Numbered from the stretch's first letter, positions 33,779 through 45,682 are shown. The stretch is 64,000 nucleotides of DNA from Sequoia sempervirens (GCA_007258455.2 VDFB02047230.1:156992635-157056634), one strand, 5' to 3'. Notes: generated from the letters alone by a model not told the origin. A program made the numbers and translations.

Positions 33779-35541
33779 TTATGTGATGGGGAGAAATTCC
33801 AACCCTCCATCCTTAGGCACCTCAGGGAGGTTTTCACCTTCAAATACGTCCTTTGTTTTTACTTTTTCATGATCAGAGGGAACCTCATAGTTTTCACCCA
33901 AAGACCTTTCCTTTTTCTCTTTATTAATATTTTTGTGACTAGAGGGTGATACAGTCTCCCTAAAGTATGCTACCACATCAAGTTATATCGTGAAGACAAA
34001 TTTATGGTCTCCCTATGGCATTCCTTCTCTCAGTCCCGTGAACTTAGCAATAGCTTTGTCATTCTCAAAGGTATACAAAATGATAGGAACTTGTTGATCC
34101 CGGTCAACTAGTTGTGGGTAGACTAGGGAAATGCCATCATTGGTATTTGTAAAAGGTGGGGAAGCAACCGATAAGGTAAGGATTGAGTTATTGTCTCAAG
34201 TGTTGACTTTCATACAATTGGTTACCTTAGGGCTAGGTGTATCTAAATTAGGGAAAATATTACCCAGTTCGTAAGTGCTAGAGGCATAGGATTCCCATTG
34301 CTAGTTGTTGGAATCATTGCATCATAAAAGTCATCGTCAGAATCCTCTGATGTCTTGACACATTCAGAAGCACGTACTTCCTTATTTGAAGGAAATTCAG
34401 TTTTAGTGGTACCCATTTTCAGTGGTTTCCATCCTAACCCAAGATTCTTCCCCCATTTAGTAGGTATGTAGGGATCTCTTCTTCCATTTTTGTTTATGTC
34501 CAAACCACTGGTTCCATCATACCATTTTGCTTGCATCATTAGAAACCCTTTACCATATTTCTCTATTGGAAGTGGTGTCTCATCTTTATAGACCCAATCA
34601 GACATATCCTCAATATCTTCTTTGCCCAGGTCTCCCCATTTGAGGAAAGTAGTTTTGGGAGGTACATGAATCAGGACCTTAGGTTCCATGTTGTAACATG
34701 GCTTTCCATATGTCTTTGGTGATTTTGACATTGTGGTGATGTAGAAGGCAGTGTTCATGTTGTATTCCTCGCATCCCTTGTCTTGGATCTGGATCTTGGG
34801 GTCTTTGGATTCTATAGAGAAAGTAGAGGATGTGGAGGAAGATGATCGAGGGACAACAGATGCCCTGGTGAGTGTTGAGGAATCAATGTATTGGGATGAT
34901 TTTGATGTCCAGGCTTCACAGTTAAGTGGCACCTGACGTTTAGAAACTTCTCGCAAGTTAGTGCAATACTCAAAGGGATCAAGGTCACCCTTAATAGTAA
35001 TTTCAGTGTCGTGGTAGGGAAACTTTAGGCATTGATGATACGTGGATGGAACAACCTTCATGACATGAATCCACAGTCGACCAAGGAGAAGATTATAAGG
35101 GATTTATAGATCCAATACTTGGGAAGTCGTATCCAACATCATGGGTCCCACTTGGAGTGGAAGTGTTATTGTGCCCTAGGAGGATCATTCATCATCATCA
35201 TAACCTTTTGTGACTATGCTCTTTGAATTATCCACACATGCTTTAGAAAAACCCAATGCCTTAACCAATTTTAAGGAACAAACATTCAATCCCACTCCAC
35301 CATCTATCCAGACTCATTTGATATTATTTTGATGGATAAAGGATTCAATGAGTAGTGAGTCATTATGGTTTGTCTTTTGGGTTGAGTAGTCTTTTTCAGA
35401 GAAGGTAACATGGTGAGAGCTTGTAAGGAATTCAACCATGGCTTGAAATCGGTCGACGTTGAGGTTGTCTAGGATAGAGGTTTCTCTTAGCATCTTATCT
35501 AGGATGGCCCTATGCTCAGGTGATGTGCGTAGCAGATCCAA
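33779..35541 (-). pseudogene. E3 protease and long linker
   Basis: The protease active site reads VWIDGGVGLNVCSLKLVKAL (about 35260-35315); the catalytic Asp is present with GG instead of S/T-G. Its C-terminal motif LLLGRLWIHVMKVVPSTYHQ bridges into the open segment 35061-34243. That 273-codon segment continues with a Ser-rich stretch and ends with a Gly/Trp motif, TKWGKNLGLGWKPLKMG. It is followed by an acidic linker (33779-33976). Such a long spacer between protease and RT is usual in the group. It is broken by stops at 35313 and between 35062 and 35310. Confidence 0.72.
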
Positions 35542-36076
35542 TATGGATATTTGTGATGGGGTTTTCCCTAGCTAATCTAGCAAGTTAAAATGGCCTTTAG
35601 CTTGGGACTACTTGGGAGGTGAAGGGGCAGGTATGGTTATTTTAGTTCTGCGAGTGTTTACAACACACTATGGGTTCCTCTTGATGGTAATGGTGTTGAT
35701 GTGTTTATTTGCAGCGTGAAGATGGAGGATCTTGGTGTAATTATAGCCAGTAGCCATATAATTAGTGGTGTTATTGTTTTTAGTACCTGAACTAGAGGAT
35801 TTCCCTGAACTGTGGTCCTAAAGGGGAGTCTTGTAGATCATGTGATCTTGATAGGAAGTGTGTTCTTTTTGTCCCTCTACCTCGATTACTTTCTCTTCAA
35901 TAAGGTCCTGAATAATATTTTTCAGTTGTCTTCAAGCTAATGTTTTATTTCCTTTACCTTGGTGATATTCACAAAAGACGTTATCATCCCACCAAGAGGG
36001 TTTAAAATTAGACACGTAAGATGTGGGTTCTCATAGTTGTATGAAACCTGACTGAACAGGTTTCTTTAGTACCGAT

Positions 36077-37989
36077 TCAATGGGTTCTCCAAGCGGGTGT
36101 ATTTGTGTTTATGTATTGCCTAGGTGGTCTTTGTTGTCCTAGTCCCTGATTGTTTCGTAAGGAATTTTCCATTGGTGTAGGGGTTTGTGCTGTAGATGTT
36201 AAGGATTTGGGTCCTCTTGGAGTGACAACATGACTTGTTTTGTTTACAACTTTGGTATCCACAACCTTATCATTTGTGACATTTTTGTTTTGAGACCAGT
36301 ATTTTCTTTTGTCATTGAACACATGTTGATTGTTTGTATTCTTAGAAAATATGAGGGCACCCTTAGCAACAAGTGATTTATCAATCATTGTTCCTTTTTC
36401 TACTAGGTCTGAAAAGTGTGCATAACAATGAACTCGCCAGGGATCCTTTAAAGAATCTAGGAGGTTTTCGAAAAACATGTCCATGTTTTGTTTTTTTAGG
36501 GATCTCTACTTGGCATCAGCTCACCAAGTTTCTCCATCTTTGGAAGTATTTGATAAAGGAATCTCCCTCTTCTTGTTTCGAGGTATACAAGGTGGCTAAT
36601 GTGATATCATTCTCAATGTTAAAGGCATAGTTACCTACAAATTTGTTGGCTAATTCAAACCATATTTTTATGCCTAGGTAATCATGAAAACCACTCATGT
36701 GCAGGACCTGTAAGATTTTTTAGGGAATAATATCACCAAGTATGTGTGCTCCAAGGAAATTTCAACACAAGTTGTGATAAATTCTTTGATGTGCTCTATT
36801 GGGTTTCTTATTTATCCCTTTGTACTTTGAAAAGATCAGAATTGTGTATCCTAGTGGAAAAGGAGGCATGTAGATACTCCTATCAAAGGGGTATAGATGC
36901 AAGTCCTGCATGTTGTAGGATTTTTTGGTTGTTACTTGCATGTTCTCCACTTGTTTCTATAAAGAAAACATTTGTGTAGTTAGTGCATCAACCTGATGGT
37001 TTGGTAAGTCATTTGTATCATCGGGTCCCACATTTTTTGTAGGTACATGGTAGGTGTATGAAGGAATTTGTTGTTGTACCTGAGGTATATGTGTATATGT
37101 CATGTTTATGTTGGGTTTCCCTTGTGTGTTCTGACTTCTGTGTTGTGCATGGGTATCTTGTTGTGATGTGTTTAGTGTAAAGGTATTTGATCAAAATCCT
37201 GGTTGTTCTTGATTCCCCTAAGGCAATGTATATGTACCTTGTTTTCCTTGTGTAGCATTGTTTTGAGGGATAACATGACTATATGTGGGACCCTTGACAT
37301 TAACCCTAGGTGTAGGTCCTACACCAGAAAATCTATTCTCTTACATTCAGGAGGATTATTCGAGGTAGTATTCATGGTGTTCATTGAGGTCACAAATGGA
37401 TTAGTACCCATTGGTAGTGTTGTTGACTATATTATAGGCCTTGATGTTGACTGGGTTGCAGCCTGCGTCATGGACTGTGCAACAGATGATGCTTTAGGTG
37501 GAGCTGTGAAAGGAATCACAAAATGGGAGTGGTATGAACCGTTGTAGAACTCTATGTAGCTCCTCCTGAAGGTATGTTAAGGTTTAGCTATGGTATAGAA
37601 TTCTATGGAATATGTGTCATATGACCCTAGTTTTTGTTTGAGACATTTCTAGGTGAAGGAACCACTTGTAGCATGTTTATGTCAAATCCATGTGGTAATT
37701 TAACTCCATTCACTAGGAGTTTGGCTAAAAATTTCTCAAGGTCGAGCATGATGAGCTCATCAACAAATTCAGAAAAATAAGGATCTTGGGATGTTGCCTC
37801 AAGTTCTTCAACAGTGATACAACCTTGGTTGTCTCTCTCGAGGAAGTTTTCAAATGAGTTGACATATGACTTTGGAGGTTCTTGTGATGTTGACCCGAGG
37901 TTCATTTCACTATTGGGATTGTAAGAGTCCTCATGTTGTTGTGAAGGGTCCATTTCTAATTGTCTCTTTTGTAATCTAGTCTGGACCAT
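36077..37989 (-). pseudogene. E3 Gag
   Basis: Starts at ATG 37989 (MVQTRLQKRQLEMDPSQQHE). The N-terminal acidic region (VDELIMLDLEKFLAKLL) is open to 37627. Then comes a poorly preserved stretch (37000-37600) and the capsid: YPFDRSIYMPPFPLGY (about 36850), IWFELANKFVGNYAFNIEND (about 36650) and YTSKQEEGDSFIKYFQRWRN (36516-36590), the retrotransposon-gag pattern. The tail 36484-36077 is basic and Asn/Thr/Pro-rich and ends before a recognisable zinc knuckle. Three frames are involved. Confidence 0.75.
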
Positions 37990-38051
37990 AAGATAAGACT
38001 TTCTCAAAGAAGGATGACACATAAATGTGAATCGTAGGGTATGCAACTACC

Positions 38052-38252
38052 TAAGATGTGAATGTATAAGCTATGGTTTTTTTTTGGTTTTTGGTATAGA
38101 TTATGACATGCAATGACTAAGGTACGACTTAAGATAATGTTTAAAATGAAAATGTCTAGGATATGAAAGTTAAGCTGTGTTTTTGGTCTTCTTGGGTATA
38201 AATTATGACATGAAATGACTAAGGTATAATGCAAACTATAATGTCAATATCT
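38052..38252. repeat. E3 leader tandem repeat (two copies, about 105 bp)
   Basis: The units share GTATAxATTATGACATGxAATGACTAAGGTA and run about 38052-38140 and 38156-38252, just upstream of Gag (minus orientation). Confidence 0.75.
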
Positions 38253-38727
38253 TTGGATAACTAAGGGATGAGTTGCTAATTGACCAAGTTTGATGCAAGG
38301 TTCCAACTAGGATTGGCAATGATGTTTTAGGATCAATACAATAATGAATAAGTGATAGGTTGACTAAGTGAAATTCAAACTAACCTAGTGAGTTTGAGTT
38401 ATTCCACTAAGATGAAAAAGGACAAATTGTAAAATGATATGTAAAAGGAAATCGTATTTGAATCATTGTTTTCAAATCAAGGTAAGATAGTTTATCTACC
38501 CTAAGTGTACAATATATGATGGACAAGGACTCCCCTAAGTATGATAAGGATGATCTAAGTAATGCAATGATGAAAGTAATATGAAAAATAAGGATGAACC
38601 TAAATATGAGCAAGTCACGGGTTTGGATCAAGTTTATAGCAGAGGGTAAATCAGATAATAAAATCCTACAGTAAATGTTCTGAGTTTTTAGTTTGCAAAA
38701 TTTCTGATTTTATGTGACAGGAAAATG
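38253..38727. other. E3 leader, no feature
   Basis: Non-coding, AT-rich. Nothing recognised beyond faint copies of the neighbouring repeats. Confidence 0.4.
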
Positions 38728-39190
38728 CGTCATTCCAGACTACAAATGCAGTTTAGAGTATCAGATACGTCACAGAAAATGGGATCCTACAGTAAATCAT
38801 CTGAGTTTTCAATTTGTTAAAATGCAAGAATTTATGTGATAGGCAGATGCGTCATTCCAGACTGCAAATGTGGTTCAGAATATTAGATGTGTAACAGAAA
38901 CTCACAGATGTGATTTTCAGTGTCAGATGCAGTTTACTAGTAAAATCAAAGTCTCAGGTTTGGATCCATTTTCAGTCTGTGAATTGAAAGGTTTTTTGTG
39001 ATAGAAAGATGCTTCATTCTAGATTGCAAATGCGGTTCATAAAATTAGATGCATCATAGAAGCTAACAGATGGAGTTTTTAGTCTCAGATGCATTGCAAG
39101 TTTTTAAAGTTATGACTCAGAATATCATATGCATTTTCTGTTGAGACAATTATAACTTAGTATGCCAGATGCGGGTTTATGTGTGATAGA
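38728..39190. repeat. E3 leader repeat rich in GATGCG units
   Basis: Three diverged units begin GATGCGTCATTCCAGACTGC at about 38728, 38846 and 39008, each followed by AAATGCGGTTCA and several short CAGATG(C/T)G elements. The same words return at 40356-40480. The repeats are imperfect and old. Confidence 0.75.
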
Positions 39191-40355
39191 TGTGTTGAAC
39201 AGTGAACTAGTCCTAGGTTTTGACACATTTCTAACTTGTTTAAGATTGAATCTTGAATGTTTTTGTTTGATTAGATCTGATTGAACACACACACAAGACA
39301 TGCTAAGCAAAGTATTTGAAATAAATAAAAAAGATAATTACAAATCTTAAGGCTGGCAAGGACAATTTCTATTGGACTCCCACTTACAGTTTTCTCCAAC
39401 CGCACTATCTAGAGTGGATGACTTAGGATCTTGGTAGCACTAACTCCCCCTTATAGTGCATTCACTTTTCGAGCTTACTAAGATCCAGATTCTTGGGTAG
39501 TGACATCCCAAAAAAAAATCATCTCTACTACTAGACTGCGTGTATAATGTGGGTCGACTTGGGAACGATCGTTCTTGCATGAGAGATAGAAGGTTTTTGG
39601 CAATCTAAACAAAATGGTATTTAATTACGACACCCGTTCAATTGGCTATACATGAGGCAATATTAGCTTCGATAAGGAGGTTTCACAACCTATAGAGGTT
39701 AGGCTCTATAGGTTTTAACGTACCACACGTGTACTGAGGGAATCACTTGTCTGTATAACATATCCACACATGTAATGCTAAGTTTTCCATTAACATTCAC
39801 ATTTATATACCAGTCAGGAGTAGCTTGGATTTAGCTTGTTTTCAATTTGAGTCATCTTGGGGTGAGTACTTTTTCCCACCAAGATAGGCCATCTAGAGTT
39901 AATAACAATTTCTCTTACACCCAAGATCACATAAGTGCACAGGGGGAGATGATACTTTTATTATTAAATTGAGATTTAACATAAGTGTGCAGAAGCACCA
40001 AACACAGAGAACAGTAATAAATCCACCCTAATTAAACAAAAAACTACTATGTGAAGACTCAAAGCATGGTTAATTAACTGTTTAATTAATAAAAGAAATC
40101 CTATGTGAAGACCCAAAACATGAAAGAAAGCAAGATAAGATTGGAGTTTCATATTTTTTTCTTTGACAATCATCTTGCAAAACCACACATTAGAAGTTTG
40201 AATGTTTGTATTCTTTGTCTTCTATCAATCGTCTTGCAAAAACTAGGTTAACTCCACTAGATCAAATGTTGTAAACTCCGAATTAGTCATAATAAACGTT
40301 AATTATTAAAATCAAAACTTACAATTTCATAAATTAGAAAAAATATTTTTCACTA
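39191..40355. other. E3 leader with a perfect 11-bp hairpin
   Basis: Non-coding. A perfect inverted repeat AACCTATAGAG (39687-39697) and CTCTATAGGTT (39704-39714) encloses a 6-base loop. No primer-binding site of the E1/E2 type was found here. Confidence 0.6.
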
Positions 40356-41110
40356 GTTAGATGTGTCACAGGAAGCCACCGATGTGTTGCTTGAATTCAG
40401 ATGCAGCGTTTCCCTCTTCATATGTGGTTCATGATGTCAATTGCATTGTTATATGCATCAGATGCATTGATCCATACTTGTTCCTACAAAAATCAAAATT
40501 TCTATGAATTTTTTCGAAGTTTGTGACTTCACGTTAGTTTCATCAAATGTGACAAGGGAAAATAAATAAGAATAAAGAAATCATAACAATGACAACAATC
40601 ACGAATTTCCTAAATCTTGATAATATTCCCCATATTAATAATGAAGTGCAATGCAACAAAGAAATTCAAATAACAGGAACCATATCACCTAATTCCCATG
40701 CTTGCTTTACTCTTCTCCATTATTCTTCTCCACTTTTCTTTGAAAAAGCTCAATGCCCTCAGATTGTGAGTGTGCAATATCAGCCTATAAGTATATTGAC
40801 AACAAAACTTTGAAGATTATGATTACCCATGAATGGAATTCAAAGCTTCTCTTATAGAAGCTTCACAGATTTGACGGTCAAGATTGATTTACATTTGAAT
40901 GGTCCAGATCGAGTGTGAGGATCTGATTGAATAGTTAAGTGACTTGATTGATTAAATTGATTGGATAGTTAAGTGATTTGATTGAATAGCTAGCTAATCT
41001 AATTGAATAGTTAGCTAATTTGATTGATTAGTTAGGAAATCTAACTGAAAGAGTGTGTGAGTCAAAAGGAGGTGACAAATCAATCAAGTGAGTGAACTGA
41101 GAGAGTATTA
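40356..41110. repeat. short repeats: GATG(C/T)G words and TTGATTGAATAGTTA units
   Basis: 40356-40480 repeats the GATGTG/GATGCA words of the E3 leader. 40925-41045 is a degenerate minisatellite of TTGATTGAATAGTTA(A/G) units of about 24-30 bp. The part between holds no recognisable gene. Confidence 0.6.
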
Positions 41111-42191
41111 GTCAGGAATGGAGAGAATTATGCATTAGATATTAGATAGAAAATGTTGGAGACATGTGCTCAAATAGAAGAATTAATTATGAAATTAATT
41201 CCTTTCTTTGTGGACGAAGTTGTGTGTACGTGATTCCAAAATCAGTTAAATGAATTATTGAATTTATGGAGTCACTTTAGATGAGGAAGATAGAATTAAT
41301 TAATTAAATGAATAACCATTTATTTAATTAAATGTGGGAGAATATGAATTACTTAGATGTATAATTAAATAAATTTAGGAAACTTATTTAATTAGTAAGA
41401 AGAAGAGATTTAATTTAAAGGTGTTATTAAATAAAATTAGAAAACTTATTTAATTAGTAAGAAGAAGAGATTTAATTTAAATGTATAATTAAATAAATTT
41501 AAGAAACTTATTTAATTAATCAAAAGAAGAGATTATAATTAATTAGTGACGTAATTAAAGTAAATTAAATGAAATTTACTTAATTAATCAAATTTAGAAG
41601 AATAATGAAATGAATTAATTAAATGGTTAAAACTATTTAATTAATTTAGAGGAAATGTGATGTTAAATTATAATTAAATGATCAAATCATTTAATCATTT
41701 TGCGGGTATCCCAAATTGATGATGAAAAATGCAGTCACATGCCTAAGCCATTTTTCAGTGTCTACAACTAGTAATAAAATAAAAGTATTTTTAATTCTTA
41801 AAATAAAATAAAAATATAAAATATAAAAGTATTTTTAAATAATTGGAAAGGAATTAAGGACTTAAGGGCCCAACTTGAAAAGGTATATCAAAGAGGTTTT
41901 TATCTTCATTGGGGAATCATTCAAGTCATCCTTTTGCATCCAATTTTGAGACTCAAGTAGTTTTTCAATTTGGGGAATCCAAGGATGAAAATTATTGTTT
42001 TTTTAGGGTTTGAGAGGATGCAAACTCTCTTGGATTCAATATTTGGGATCAAGGACAAAAAAATTGTTGCCCATTTTGGGTGGTTCCATCCAAGGATCAC
42101 GCTTGTGCTAATTTACTAACATGGAGACACTTTTCAACATGTTACACTGTTGTTATAGTGATTTGTTGAAGATTTCATCCTTTGGGGGGTT
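41111..42191. repeat. AT-rich DNA with 62-bp tandem repeat, possible E3 LTR
   Basis: 41359-41545 has three copies of an AT-rich unit (ATAATTAAATAAATTTAGGA, then AACTTATTTAATTAGT). The stretch ends near 41764 in CAGTGTCTACA, similar in form to the plus-strand end of the E2 LTR (GACATCTACA). It could be the end of the E3 5' LTR, but no second copy is in the window. Confidence 0.4.
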
Positions 42192-42196
42192 ATATG
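42192..42196. repeat. target-site duplication of E2 (left)
   Basis: ATATG directly before the LTR start TGTGATAGG; repeated at 49302-49306. Confidence 0.92.
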
Positions 42197-43457
42197 TGTG
42201 ATAGGTTGAATGTGAGCGTTAGAAATCAAGCAACAAGTTAAAAGAGTGCAAATAAACAACTTAAAACAACCTACACCTCAAGATTAGCCTAAGTTGGAAA
42301 CAATGCAAGACAAAGCAACGAAATGAAACTTTATACCTTGCGTTGAGTCGATCCTTTGGTTGGCCCCTTCGATCTTTAACGTGTATGCTCCTTGGATGGC
42401 AAGTAGATGCAAGCAAAATGGAGTTGTGAGGATGAGTGCAAGTGGATGAACACAAGAAAATGGCTAAGTAAGAGTTGAGAAACAAAATTGCAAGAGTTTG
42501 GCTAGCAAAATGATCTCCCCTAAATGAGAGAAAAGAGGGGGTATTTATAGGATTTTTGGGAAATCCTAGGGGAAATGGATGGTTGAGATTGATCCACCAA
42601 ATATCAAGATGTAGGGCTAAGGTGAGTTGAGAACTCACAAGCCCTCACATCTTGACATGTGGCATGTGAGATAGCCCTAAAAGGTGAAGTGGACATGAGG
42701 TGGAAGGAGATGGACATGACATGGAGAGGGGTACAAAGTACCTTGGGATTGACAAGATCTCCTCATAAAGGAGGTACTTGTCCCCATGAGTGGGAGGACA
42801 AGTGGGAATTAAAATTCCTCAAATATCCTTGGGGAGATGGGAAAGAATTTTAAATTCCAAAGGGTGCATTGGGGGAGTTAAAAAGGTGAATTAAAAATTC
42901 ACATAGGGAAGAGAGGAGCCTAGGATAAATAAAAAGGAATTAAAATTCCTTGGGGATGGGAGAGTTGACTAAAGGGGTGATTAGGATTGTGCAAGTACTT
43001 GATTAGATTAATTAATGAAGATTAGAAAGAGGGTTAGATCTCACATGTGACTTGATGTGACAAGTCAAAGATCACATGGGGAAGAGTAATGAAGGATTAG
43101 AGTAGGGTTAGGTGGCTAAGAGAGATTAGAGGCCAACTTGCAAAAGTTGGAGGATGTGACACATCCTAATCAAGGATTAGGCATGTGCACATCCTAATTA
43201 TGGGATTAGAAGAAGGATTAAGATTAGATAAAAATGATGGAGGATGTGACATGAAGGGAATTAAATAAATGGAATATTTACTTAATTCATTTGATGGAAG
43301 GAAGATTAAAGAGATAAGGTATTATTGATTAAATACCTTAGGGATTTGGCAGAATCAAAGATATTAATTAAATAATAATAGTATTACTTAATTAACGAAA
43401 ATAAGACGAAAGGGGATGAATTTGGATAAATTAAGTGTCCAAATTTAGACATCTACA
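42197..43457 (-). repeat. E2 3' LTR (1.26 kb)
   Basis: Direct repeat of 48033-49301 with TG/CA ends. It contains a TATA box on the minus strand (TATAAATA, 42542-42549). Confidence 0.93.
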
Positions 43458-43470
43458 TTTGCCCCTCTTT
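43458..43470 (-). promoter_or_regulatory. E2 polypurine tract
   Basis: On the minus strand AAAGAGGGGCAAA sits directly before the LTR start TGTAGATGTC. It is the primer site for plus-strand DNA synthesis. Confidence 0.85.
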
Positions 43471-44255
43471 GAGATGGTGTTACAGTAGCATCATTTCAAA
43501 AGAAATATTAAACTTATAGAACCTAGAAAGAAGATGGTTAGATTGGAAAGTGCCCAGTCATTCTCAAAGTGACTAGGAAGGGAAGATGATAGGGAGTAAA
43601 GATGAAGTTAGGGATGAAGGATGCCCCCTCGAGAGGACATGCGAGTTCAAGAGAACACGGGTGGGCTCTCAAAATGGATGAAATGATGCAAGGGGAGTTG
43701 AAGAAGATGATGCAATGTCATGGAAGATTGGGAGGGGAGTGTGATGAAGGATGAATGGATGGGATTGCGTGGAAGCGAGGACAGGGTGAGAGTAGGAAAT
43801 CGAAATGCAATTTGCCATCATCGGAGCACTAATTTTTGCTATAGCATAAGACACAAGACTCCAAGGTATGAAGAACCAAGGCGGGTTAGTGTCTAATGCA
43901 TAAAACAAACGTAACAAACAAGAAGGCTATCCCAACACCCCAAAGTCATGGTGACTTTGGTTGGGCCAGGTATTGGGATAACCACAAGCACACAAGGATG
44001 CCCCAGCATAACACAAGACCTCAGGGATCTTGGTGGGTACTACGTGGGACAACCGAGAAAACAAAGAAAAGATCAAGATAAACCCCTATGTTGACTAGTC
44101 AAAGCACATCATGATATGATGGATCAAGGTGACCATGACAAGTGATGATAGGGAGCTCAAATGATAAACAAAAGCCAAAAGCATCAAAAGATCACAATTA
44201 ATTTCAAATGTCCTTTGCCATAGGATCAATCAAAGGGGATGGATGGGATTGATGA
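43471..44255. other. E2 interior, 3' side, with a strong hairpin
   Basis: No coding evidence. At 43931-43965 an inverted repeat CCAAAGTCA-TGG-TGACTTTGG is extended by outer arms CCCAAC/GTTGGG. Confidence 0.65.
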
Positions 44256-44288
44256 GGTCTGTTAGGAAGGATGCATCCTGTTGAGACC
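44256..44288 (-). repeat. E2 copy of the QDxSFL hairpin
   Basis: GGTCT-GTT-AGGA-AGGATGCA-TCCT-GTTG-AGACC forms nested arms. On the minus strand it encodes QQDASFLTDL, matching LQDVSFLT of the E3 repeats at 29002-29452. Confidence 0.7.
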
Positions 44289-44605
44289 GATGATAGATAC
44301 TAATTAAAAGATTGATATGACGCAGGATATTCAGAACTGATTGGATATGATGATACAAATGGATCTTGTTTGTTAAGAACCAGTGAGATAAGGGCATAGC
44401 TTGATGACGTGACACGAGAGACATGATGCTAGGGGACCTCGATGGATGATAAAGACGGGACAGACAAATAGGAATAAGATAAGAAGATTGATGAGAGATG
44501 ATAAAGGATCAGATGGACAAAGTAGAAAGATTGATGATAGGCGATAAAGGGACAAAGTGGACAATGAAGATCGATGATGGAATGATAGACGATAGAAGAT
44601 AAAGG

Positions 44606-44665
44606 AGCCCCGGGGGCTGATCAAATGATCGACCTTGCCTACGTGAAAGCGCAGGGGCAACGTAG
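44606..44665. repeat. E2 copy of the CTACGT...ACGTAG hairpin motif
   Basis: GAGCCCCGGGGGCTGA is followed by TGATCAAATGATCGA, then CTACGT (44639-44644), a 15-base loop and ACGTAG (44660-44665). Layout and loop length match E3 repeat C unit 3 (29899-29925). Confidence 0.7.
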
Positions 44666-44845
44666 TTCGACAGAAGGCCAAAGACAAGTGATGGATGAAA
44701 GATGATGGACGAAAGATGATGGGATAACCCTGGTGAAGGGGATAAAATGATTGGACCGACACGATGGGACAAGATAGACCTGTTGGATTGGATTGGAGGA
44801 TGATGGTGATCACAAAGTTCAGGGATGGGATAGTTATCCAAATCA

Positions 44846-45682
44846 TCAAAGATGAAGTGGGGGGATGATATGATGGAAAAGATGTGCAAAAGAAGAAAAA
44901 GTGATGGTGATAAGATATATGACATTGGATTGCGTGGGGAAAAGCCTAGAGCTAGATACCAATGACAAGGGATTATGAGATGGGATGAAGGGAGAGGATG
45001 GGGGGAGGAAAAGGATTGTTTGGGTGGATTGGATAGAGGGATAAGGATTTGGATGAGGAAAAGGTGACCAGACGGATAGATTACTAATCCTTGGAACTAG
45101 AAGGTGAAGGGTGGGAAAAGATGGAAGATTACGATTGATGAGAGTTTGAAATGATAGGATGTTTGATGAAGGTTTGAGATGATAGGAGGTTGGATGAAGT
45201 TTTGAGATGATAGATGAAGGTTTGAAATAGATGAAATGGNNNNNNNNNNNNNNNNNNNNNNNNNNNNNNNNNNNNNNNNNNNNNNNNNNNNNNNNNNNNN
45301 NNNNNNNNNNNNNNNNNNNNNNNNNNNNNNNNNNNNNNNAGGATGTGGACGAGGGATTAGGATGAGGGTATTGTGATGGCAGGCTAGGATAAGAGGATGT
45401 AGGTGTTGGATAAGAGGATGATGTAGATGAAGGATATGATGGATATGATGGACATCCCTTGTCAAAGGTAGCATAAGGAGTGTGATTAGGCATAGATGAA
45501 GTCATGATGGGATAACTCGATGGGGTGATTGGATTTTGGAAGGTGGGTAGAGAAAGCTTACTAGCAATGATAGTGTCAAGGGGATCTATGTTGTATACCT
45601 CTTGATCAACAAGACTTTCGTTATCTTCGTCGACGTAATTAGGGTTTCCCTTGACCACTATTGATGGAGGATAAGAATTCAT
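44846..45682 (-). CDS. E2 Ser/Pro/Tyr-rich ORF (contains assembly gap)
   Basis: Starts at ATG 45682 (MNSYPPSIVVKGNPNYVDED). The first 50 or so residues are mixed and acidic (DEDNESLVDQEVYNIDPLDT); the rest is low complexity, with repeats of Ser, Pro, Tyr, His and Leu. It crosses a 100-N gap (45240-45339), so the frame beyond is not certain. No Gag motif (capsid core, zinc knuckle) is visible. It lies where Gag would be expected in a minus-strand element with its 5' end on the right. It may be a Gag N-terminal remnant or an accessory protein, or not be translated at all. Confidence 0.4.
   Translation of the reverse strand: MNSYPPSIVVKGNPNYVDEDNESLVDQEVYNIDPLDTIIASKLSLPTFQNPITPSSYPIMTSSMPNHTPYATFDKGCPSYPSYPSSTSSSYPTPTSSYPSLPSQYPHPNPSSTSXXXXXXXXXXXXXXXXXXXXXXXXXXXXXXXXXXHFIYFKPSSIISKLHPTSYHLKPSSNILSFQTLINRNLPSFPTLHLLVPRISNLSVWSPFPHPNPYPSIQSTQTILFLPPSSPFIPSHNPLSLVSSSRLFPTQSNVIYLITITFSSFAHLFHHIIPPLHL
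45240..45339. other. assembly gap (100 N)
   Basis: Exactly 100 N within low-complexity GATGA-rich DNA of E2, where tandem repeats may have defeated assembly. Confidence 0.98.

Larger units (their letters stand above)
28490..38000 (-). mobile_element. E3: decayed Tat/Ogre-like Ty3 retrotransposon
   Basis: Minus-strand order from right: Gag N-terminus MVQTRLQKRQ (37989), capsid (36950-36077), protease (about 35320-35060), RT (33769-32960), RNase H plus a second archaeal-type RNase H (32958-31768), integrase (31761 to about 30490), then about 2 kb of tandem-repeat 3' region (30490-28490) that continued into 9544-10050 before E1 inserted. The second RNase H and the repeat-rich 3' region are hallmarks of the Tat/Ogre group. 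LTRs could not be delimited; the leader on the right is repeat-rich and may reach an LTR end near 41764 (TGTCTACA). All frames are broken. Confidence 0.82.

Noticed and set aside
39160..39205. E3 primer-binding site (ATGCCAGATGCGG then GTGTGATAG)
   Set aside because: Looks a little like the E2 junction but is made of the local GATGCG repeat, lacks the GGTGGGAC part, and there is no LTR start next to it.
42261..42638. Coding gene duplicated at 48097-48474 (125-residue ORF)
   Set aside because: Both lie inside the two LTRs of E2; the open frame is a by-product of LTR sequence and includes the TATA region.
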